From positions 1-64,000 of the forward strand of contig CALLLI010000224.1 in the NCBI GenBank assembly GCA_938082635.1: a stretch of DNA of 64,000 nt. Reading direction: 5' to 3'. The notes under the pieces were generated by a model. It was not told where the DNA came from, searched no databases, and was given only the letters and a program-made list of their open reading frames with translations. The position numbers and the translations under genes are program-made. Origin of the DNA: an uncultured Verrucomicrobiales bacterium. GTDB lineage: Bacteria; Verrucomicrobiota; Verrucomicrobiia; Verrucomicrobiales; DEV007. Positions 57,553 to 64,000 of the stretch are shown here, one piece after another; positions within the stretch are counted from its first letter, which is position 1; each line of letters opens with the position of its first letter.

Positions 57553-60500
57553 CTACTTTGCGGCAGCGGCAGGAGCCATACCTGGGGTGCCCCCATCCTG
57601 AGCCGATGCCTTCCAGGATTCGGGATCATCGGAGAATTCGACGGTGGGAACACGTTCTAGGGAGACTCCTTCGCCGTCGGCGTCTTCGGGCCAGGGGTCG
57701 CGGTCGTTGTAGCGGACGGTGTCGACTTCTAGCATAGGCACGGTGATTTCCTGCGTCTGTGGATCGATGTCAGGGAGATCGGGGCGGAGGAGACGGATGC
57801 GTTCGCCTTTGTTTGAAAGTTTGGCTTTCTCATCGAGGGGGCCGAAGACTTTGACCGAGGCATCGACCTTGTAGCGACGTCGGAAGGTGTCGGGATCCAA
57901 TCGAGTGATCAGGGCAACTTCATTTGGCTTGAGCGTCTGTTTCTCGGGGAAGGTGAACTTCACGCCGCCGAGTTTCCACGTGTGGGCCGGGTGAGCCGGA
58001 TCGAACAGTTGGGCGGCCTGCTTGCTCCTGTTCCAGATCTCGATGAACTCGCCTTCTTCCTCTTTCTCGCTGTCATCGGGATGGTACATGATCTCGCTGA
58101 TCACGACAATTGGCTTGATAGGGCCTACATTCTCAGCTCCCAGGGTTACCGCCAACTGAGGTGGGAAGAGCTCTTTGCCCTCGGAGTTGATATGGCGGCC
58201 AAAGGAGACGCCATTCTGGGCGGCTATGAATTCGAAGCCGTGGCTGTATCCGGTGCGCATACCAGAGGCGTCTGCCGCAAAGAGATAAATCTCTTCGCCG
58301 TGTGAACTGAGCGAGAAGCTCTTGGCGAAGCGATCGGCAGGAAGCGAGTTATTGTTGGTAGGAACATCATCGTTGTCGCCCTTGATCACGATGTAGTCCT
58401 TTGCTGCGATCTTGGTGCCCGATGCGATTCGGTACTTGTCAGGAGTATCCTTGTTGTCGGTGAGAAACCAGCCGCTGAGATCGATCTCGGCATCCGTGGG
58501 ATTGTAGAGTTCGATCGCATCAACGTTTGGTAGATCCGTGTGCGTGAGGATCTCGTTGATCACAACGCCACCCGATGTGGATTCATCTCCAGAGCCTGGC
58601 GAACCTTCGACCGCACTACTCGCTTGCCAATTTCCTGCTTGGTTTGGCGATGGATTCGTTTCTGGAGCCTTGAGCACAAGCGAGAAACCAAGCCCGTCAG
58701 CACTCTGTGGCCACGGCGTGCTGTCCTTGTAAGACACACTCGCAATCTCATCATCGTCGGAATCGATCAAGGTAAGCTTCTCTCCAGAATTTTTCAGCCC
58801 CCCCTCATACAAGCCCAAGACTTTCACCTTACTGCCAGCATAGCGCTTCTGGAAGGCTCCCAGGTTTTTGACAATGACCGCACGTTCGCCTGCCTTGAGA
58901 GCCGCGTTCTTGGGGAAGATGTAGTCAATGCCGTTGGAGAAAGACGCACCCGCTAGGCTGACGTCTTGATCACTGATGTTCATCACCTCGACGAACTCGA
59001 AGTCATCGGGATCTTCCGACACATCGGCCGCTTCGTCATCGGTGGGTTTGCCAGGATGATACATGATTTCGGAAATGACCACGTTTCCAGCGGCCGCGGC
59101 CGTGACCGTTGCCGGCTCTCCAGTAACGATCGGCACGACACGCATGGGGCTCCAGCGATCCAATTCGAAGGCACGAGCACGTAATTCACACACGCCTTTC
59201 GCGAGGGTGATCTCGGTACCTGCAATTTCGCGTTCGGCGACAAGCTCAGGATAGATGAGTAGATCGGAGCTGCCCACGCGATCATTCATCGTCTGGATGG
59301 CGAGGACGTTGTCCTTTCCTGTGACAAGAAGGTCTTTGTGATCGCTGAGATCGAACGGCTTCCACTGCAGGGCTTCGTTGTCCATGTGTGGCCCCCTAGC
59401 GCTCGCCACATTATCAGGATCTTTCGGCGCATTGTGCGAAGCCACGGGCACTCCGTTGAGATAGGCGATGAAGCCGTCTTCAAATTTCAAGTTGAGTATG
59501 AGCTTCTCAACCGGCTCCCCATCCCATTCAAACAGTGACCGTGTCAGAACACTTGGGAGCTTTCCGGCTGCTTCTTCTCGGACATCGATGCCGATAAGAG
59601 ATTTATAGTCGCTCCTAAAGTCATACCCGACACCGCCGATCCCAGCGCGCCATTTCGAATCATCGAAGCCTGGCTTGGTCCAGGTCTGCTTGAGCTCATT
59701 GTCCTTGGGCACGAATGCACGGATGACAATGCCGGCAGGGAGAAGCGATTTGTGCGCGGTGGTCGATGGCGTGGCTTCACTTGCCGCGCCTGTCTCCTTC
59801 GGATCAGAACCATCCGTCGTGTAGAAGACCTTCTTGCCTTGGCTCAAGCGGAAAGAACCTCGAGTCTTGGCATCGTCTCGCCAGTGCATCACAGGAATCG
59901 GCACTGGATTGAAGAGGGGTGCGGGAACGAGTCCCCCGGAAACCCTACCATTCTTAAAACGTCGAGAAAGTCGAAGTTGCTCAGGCAGAATCTGGGTCCG
60001 GACGGAGGCCACTTCTTTCAAGCGCTCGATGGCTCCCTGCCAGTCTTGCTTGGTGTAGCTTGGTTGATCTTTGTAGTCTCCCCAACGAGCGCATTCGGCG
60101 AGGATCGCTTTCCCGACAGTGCCAGCACGTCTATCAATACGCTCGAGCACCGCTACTTCTGTCAATGGGCCGTTCTCATTGAGCAAGGCCCATTCCGCGC
60201 GGTCCTGGAAAGCTTGTCGATACTCATCCACAGCCAGCAACTGCTGATGAACCCATTGAGGATTGCTACCGCGATACTGTTCTCCGGCAGGAAACGGCCC
60301 GACGCGATTGATAAGAGCACCGCCATCCGAGCCTAACGAATGCTCCGAGTCATGACAGAAGAACTGAAATCCTCGACGGCCGTCATGTTGGAAGATGGAG
60401 AACCAATTGTTCGCCATCCGATTCCCCGTGAAGCGAGAAATGGGCGCATCAAAGTTGCCTGTGTAGAAGATGATCATCATGTAATCGATCAGGTTCTGCG

Positions 60501-62211
60501 AATCGAGATAGACCGTCTTCTCAAGATTAGGTTTACCCGAGGCATCGAGCCCCTGCAGGCCATAATAACGCGCTAGTCGCTTGCTAGGGTCTTGCTCGGT
60601 CGCAATGCTACCTGACTCTTCATACAAATACTGCCAGGCCTCTTCATTGCCATCCGTGGCACGCTCCCCCGTGCGTGAGGCTTTGATGGTGTCGTAGTCT
60701 TCTTCATCGCCTCCAAAGTAACTAGCACCGTAAGACGCCTCAGTGTGCTCCTGGCTCTGATAGAGCCCCCAATAGAGCCCATTCAAATACAAGTGGTAGT
60801 AGCGACTCCGCGCGTAGGGCTGACCAAAGGCGCGTTGGGTATCACGAGAGAAGACCTCGCGGACCATGGTGTTCTGGGAACCATCATCAGAATAATGATA
60901 GGAATAGTTCTGTGCGGTTCGCAAATCAATGTCGTCAAATTCATCGACGCCTTCACTCCCGAAGAGTGGGTAGATCAGCTTGCCATCGCCATAGTCATCT
61001 CGGAAATACACACGGAAGGCATGCTTCGCACAGCGAGGACTGCGACTGTGGCCACCACGGATACGCAGGCCAGCATTCCAATGAAAGCCTTTCTCGTTTC
61101 CAGTCGGATCAATCAGTTCGATGGAAACGGGCCGTTCCCAATCTCGCCCACGCTCGCTGGGATTCGCATAGATGCCTTCCTTGCTATCTAACAAGTGGGA
61201 CAATTCCGTCACCACAGAGAGCGAAGGAATCGCGGTAAGCGCTTCGATGAGCTCTGCCTCTGTCGCCTTCACCTCGCTCGGGGGTGCCATGGCGTAGTCC
61301 ATGGGCATATCACCACCGCCCTGGCGCCGACCAAAGCCAAAGAAGCCACCACCGCCTCGGCCACCGCGGCCCGACCGCGTGCTTGGCCAACCTTCAGGAC
61401 TCTTGGGCTGCTGAACGACCGCTTTCGGAAAGATATAGGTGTGCGTGTCAATGTCAGAAGATTGCATACCTTCGGAGAACGCCGCGGCACGCAGCGTGGT
61501 CGTCGTCGCAATCTCAACGGGCCCTTCATAGAGAGTGCCGCTTTCTTCCGTAGGCGGGCTACCATCCGTTGTGTAACGAATCTGCGCGCCTCCCGTGGCA
61601 GAAGCGATCGTCACTTTAAAAGGAGCCTCATAAAAACCACGATCCTGACTAAATTTGGTATCGGCCGTCTGCGGCAGGGCCCAAGCCTCGGCATTAGGCT
61701 GCCCAGGAGTTGGCTCTAACAGGGCACCTAATTTCTCCATGTCAGCCTGCCCACCTCGGAAGACCACTCCATAAGACTCATTCTGACCTAACTTCGGCAA
61801 GGACGGCGCGAACGTTTGAATAGACTCCTCACCTTTATACATCCCCAGAAACTCACCCTTGGCCCCGAGCTTGAAATTCGTGTGCAAAGTCTCGCCCTTA
61901 GCGCGGTCTTTCCCCGAAGCAAAGACCAGGAGAAATTCGCCGCTTCTCAATTGGCGATCCGGAAAAGCCCATTTCCCGAGATTCGCAGGATCATCCGTCA
62001 AGGTGTAGCCCATCAAGGCCACCGGCTCGCTCCCCGCATTAAAGATCTCAACCCAATCAGACGCATCGCCATCCTCATCGGAAATAACGCCCTTGTTAGA
62101 CGGCATCACCTCAGTGATCACGAGCGCGGGAGCAGAGACACCGGATACAGTAGTGACTACTCCTAAGGAGGCCATCAAGCTTGATAAGAGGCGCTTACAG
62201 TTCATCATCAT
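57553..62211 (-). CDS. Giant secreted LTD / chitobiase-C-like / CotH-kinase-like protein
   Basis: ALVITEVMPSNKGVISDEDGDASDWVEIFNAGSEPVALMGYTLTDD...QIRYTTDGSPPTEESGTLYEG...YWGLYQSQEHTEASYGASYFGGD...FQFFCHDSEHSLGSDGG...VVISEIMYHPGKP repeats. Confidence 0.88.
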   Translation of the reverse strand: MMMNCKRLLSSLMASLGVVTTVSGVSAPALVITEVMPSNKGVISDEDGDASDWVEIFNAGSEPVALMGYTLTDDPANLGKWAFPDRQLRSGEFLLVFASGKDRAKGETLHTNFKLGAKGEFLGMYKGEESIQTFAPSLPKLGQNESYGVVFRGGQADMEKLGALLEPTPGQPNAEAWALPQTADTKFSQDRGFYEAPFKVTIASATGGAQIRYTTDGSPPTEESGTLYEGPVEIATTTTLRAAAFSEGMQSSDIDTHTYIFPKAVVQQPKSPEGWPSTRSGRGGRGGGGFFGFGRRQGGGDMPMDYAMAPPSEVKATEAELIEALTAIPSLSVVTELSHLLDSKEGIYANPSERGRDWERPVSIELIDPTGNEKGFHWNAGLRIRGGHSRSPRCAKHAFRVYFRDDYGDGKLIYPLFGSEGVDEFDDIDLRTAQNYSYHYSDDGSQNTMVREVFSRDTQRAFGQPYARSRYYHLYLNGLYWGLYQSQEHTEASYGASYFGGDEEDYDTIKASRTGERATDGNEEAWQYLYEESGSIATEQDPSKRLARYYGLQGLDASGKPNLEKTVYLDSQNLIDYMMIIFYTGNFDAPISRFTGNRMANNWFSIFQHDGRRGFQFFCHDSEHSLGSDGGALINRVGPFPAGEQYRGSNPQWVHQQLLAVDEYRQAFQDRAEWALLNENGPLTEVAVLERIDRRAGTVGKAILAECARWGDYKDQPSYTKQDWQGAIERLKEVASVRTQILPEQLRLSRRFKNGRVSGGLVPAPLFNPVPIPVMHWRDDAKTRGSFRLSQGKKVFYTTDGSDPKETGAASEATPSTTAHKSLLPAGIVIRAFVPKDNELKQTWTKPGFDDSKWRAGIGGVGYDFRSDYKSLIGIDVREEAAGKLPSVLTRSLFEWDGEPVEKLILNLKFEDGFIAYLNGVPVASHNAPKDPDNVASARGPHMDNEALQWKPFDLSDHKDLLVTGKDNVLAIQTMNDRVGSSDLLIYPELVAEREIAGTEITLAKGVCELRARAFELDRWSPMRVVPIVTGEPATVTAAAAGNVVISEIMYHPGKPTDDEAADVSEDPDDFEFVEVMNISDQDVSLAGASFSNGIDYIFPKNAALKAGERAVIVKNLGAFQKRYAGSKVKVLGLYEGGLKNSGEKLTLIDSDDDEIASVSYKDSTPWPQSADGLGFSLVLKAPETNPSPNQAGNWQASSAVEGSPGSGDESTSGGVVINEILTHTDLPNVDAIELYNPTDAEIDLSGWFLTDNKDTPDKYRIASGTKIAAKDYIVIKGDNDDVPTNNNSLPADRFAKSFSLSSHGEEIYLFAADASGMRTGYSHGFEFIAAQNGVSFGRHINSEGKELFPPQLAVTLGAENVGPIKPIVVISEIMYHPDDSEKEEEGEFIEIWNRSKQAAQLFDPAHPAHTWKLGGVKFTFPEKQTLKPNEVALITRLDPDTFRRRYKVDASVKVFGPLDEKAKLSNKGERIRLLRPDLPDIDPQTQEITVPMLEVDTVRYNDRDPWPEDADGEGVSLERVPTVEFSDDPESWKASAQDGGTPGMAPAAAAK

Positions 62212-64000
62212 CTTGTTTGTCGTTCGTTGTTGGTTTAAAAGTCAGGAAAGTGGTGCCAGGGCTTCCGCCAGCCGTTACGGAGGCTTGCCAAGTATTCGGC
62301 TCATCGGTGATCCCAGAACTATCGCGACGCTCTAGCGATTGGCCAGCGCCGTCTGCCTCTTGCGGCCATGGGGCCTTGTCATTGTAGCGGATGGAATCGA
62401 CGGGAACCATAGGAATGACCAAGAGTTCGCCATCAGCCTCAGGGGCCAACGGACGCTCTAAGGTGAGTCGCTCACCGCTATTGTTCAAGTTTCCCTCGAA
62501 CGGCCCGTATACTTTCACGTCCGCTGACAGCCCGCGTATTCTCCGGAATTCTTGAGGCTCCATGCGTGCCACGAGCGCCGTTTCCCCCGGAGCAAGTGTC
62601 TGGTCCGGCGGAAAGGTGAATTTGGCCCCCTTCAGCGCCCACGTATTCTCCGGGCGCTTTGGATCGAAGAGCGGTATCGGATGATCCGTCCGATTCCAGA
62701 TCTCAACGAACTCTGTCACTTCCTCCGTATCGCTTTCTTCAGGATGATAGTGAACCTCCGTGAAGAGCACGGGGCCTAGTAAAGGCATGCCATTCGCGTT
62801 GCCAAGGGTCGGCTTACGAATGGCAAAGACATCTTTGCCCGCCGAATTGATAGAGCGACCATAGGCGATCCCCGTGGGCAAGGCATCGAACTCGCAGCCA
62901 TGGGTATAACCTGTCAATGTACCCTTGGCGTCCGCAGAGAAGAGAAACACTTCCTCGCCCAGGGAACTCAGAGAGAACGCACTCCCAAAGTAGTTCGGCC
63001 CAAGATCAGCATTGTTCGTGAGGTCGGCATCGTTGTCTTCTTGAACGACCCAGTATCCCTTCGCCGGGATCACTGTTCCGGTAGGGATTGGCCACTTCTT
63101 AGGCTCCTTCACGTCATCCGTTAGAAACCAGCCACTCACATCAACCGCGCGATCGCTCGGATTGTGCAACTCGATGGCATCCGTATCCGGCCAGTCTGAG
63201 TTCGTGAGGACTTCATTGATGACAATACCAGCAAAGCTCGAATCCGGCTCGGCACGGCCCGGAGAGCCATGCACTTCCGTACTCGCTCGCCAACTAGACG
63301 CTTTGCCCAGGTTCGCCTTCCCGCTCGCCGAGCTCAACACGAGCGAGAAGCCGAGGCCGTCCGCGCTACTAGGCCACGGAGCATCATCGTCATACCGAAA
63401 CCTCAAGATTGGCTGGCTGCGGCTGTCTAGGATGGTGAGACGTTCGCCGCCGTTCTTCAGGCCACCCGCATAGGGGCCTAGCACACCTTTCACTTTAGGA
63501 TAGCGCACCGCGAAAGCGCGCGGATCCTTGGCCACGACCAATCGCTGCCCTGGCCCAAGGGGCGCGCCTCGATCGGGAAACTGAAACTGAATGCCATCGA
63601 TGAACCGGACCTTCGACAGATTGATCGGCTTGCTTCCGGTATTGAGGAACTCAAGGAACTCAAACGAGTCTGGGTCCTTCACACCGCGTTGTTTCTCCTT
63701 CGTCGAGAGCGCTGGAGGGTGGTACATGATTTCCGAAATGACCAAATTCGCAGCGGAGGCACGTTCCGCCTTCCCCGTGGAACGATAAACCGCTAGAGCA
63801 CTCCATTGCCTCCCCAACTTCGAACGGGCCTCGATCGTTTCACCTGGTGGAACCGACAGCCGCTTTCCTCCCGTGACAAAGGTGGCTTCCAAACGAGGCG
63901 CAAATTCGATGTCACTACTGACACGGCTCTTTCGATGGATGGCGAAGGCGAGCAGATTCGCTCCTTTACGCAAGTGTGAGTAAAACTCTCGCAGGTCAAG
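62195..64000 (-). CDS. Second tandem LTD-repeat protein (CotH/LTD family); 5' end off the right edge
   Basis: Frame is open through 64000 (..REFYSHLRKGANLLAFAIHRK..); NLVISEIMYHPPALSTKEKQRGVKDPDSFEFLEFLNTGSKPINLSKVRFIDGIQFQFPD; strongly similar to the C-terminal half of 57553..62211. Confidence 0.88.
   Translation of the reverse strand, partial: LDLREFYSHLRKGANLLAFAIHRKSRVSSDIEFAPRLEATFVTGGKRLSVPPGETIEARSKLGRQWSALAVYRSTGKAERASAANLVISEIMYHPPALSTKEKQRGVKDPDSFEFLEFLNTGSKPINLSKVRFIDGIQFQFPDRGAPLGPGQRLVVAKDPRAFAVRYPKVKGVLGPYAGGLKNGGERLTILDSRSQPILRFRYDDDAPWPSSADGLGFSLVLSSASGKANLGKASSWRASTEVHGSPGRAEPDSSFAGIVINEVLTNSDWPDTDAIELHNPSDRAVDVSGWFLTDDVKEPKKWPIPTGTVIPAKGYWVVQEDNDADLTNNADLGPNYFGSAFSLSSLGEEVFLFSADAKGTLTGYTHGCEFDALPTGIAYGRSINSAGKDVFAIRKPTLGNANGMPLLGPVLFTEVHYHPEESDTEEVTEFVEIWNRTDHPIPLFDPKRPENTWALKGAKFTFPPDQTLAPGETALVARMEPQEFRRIRGLSADVKVYGPFEGNLNNSGERLTLERPLAPEADGELLVIPMVPVDSIRYNDKAPWPQEADGAGQSLERRDSSGITDEPNTWQASVTAGGSPGTTFLTFKPTTNDKQDDDEL

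Noticed and set aside
1-64000. tRNA, rRNA, CRISPR arrays, prophage
   Set aside because: No cloverleaf-like, rRNA-like or spaced direct-repeat pattern was recognised by eye in the short intergenic regions; a tRNAscan/Infernal run would be needed to exclude small RNAs.

Overview
This 64 kb window looks like a verrucomicrobial-type bacterial chromosome. That is inferred from giant secreted LamG, lamin-tail and CotH proteins, planctomycete/verrucomicrobial domain families and short intergenic hairpins. Housekeeping content includes accB-accC, thiE, hisF, a XerC/D recombinase, pheS-pheT, rplT-rpmI, ggt, a cobalamin riboswitch with a BtuB-like receptor, and an RDD/SpoIIM/DUF4129/DUF4350/MoxR/DUF58 operon. 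The most interesting signal is two genes split by in-frame UGA codons, which the ORF track hides. (1) complement(13905..14906) reads ...VVVVNYYTPW-UGA-GA-UGA-GVQGSQFG.... The two UGAs occupy exactly the two Cys positions of a thioredoxin-like CxxC, giving UxxU, and a SECIS-like hairpin follows. The gene sits in a DUF4266-DUF3570-redoxin cluster. (2) 3796..7692 is a VCBS/FG-GAP-UnbV (CRTAC1-like)-TlpA-TPR fusion with one in-frame UGA at 5620 (..ISAEDTGDL-U-SVYWRQVV..). It is followed by a hairpin with loop GGUCG, and the hairpin loop starts 17 nt after the UGA, the same spacing as after the second UGA of gene (1). UGA is an ordinary terminator in many other genes here, so selenocysteine recoding is the favoured inference. 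No sel genes are visible in the window. Other notable items are a tandem-duplicated DUF481 barrel gene broken by TGA and TAG, a decayed DUF4261 locus, a GxxExxY gene inside matching inverted repeats, four giant LTD/CotH genes, and a strong Leu-TTA-followed-by-G codon context.
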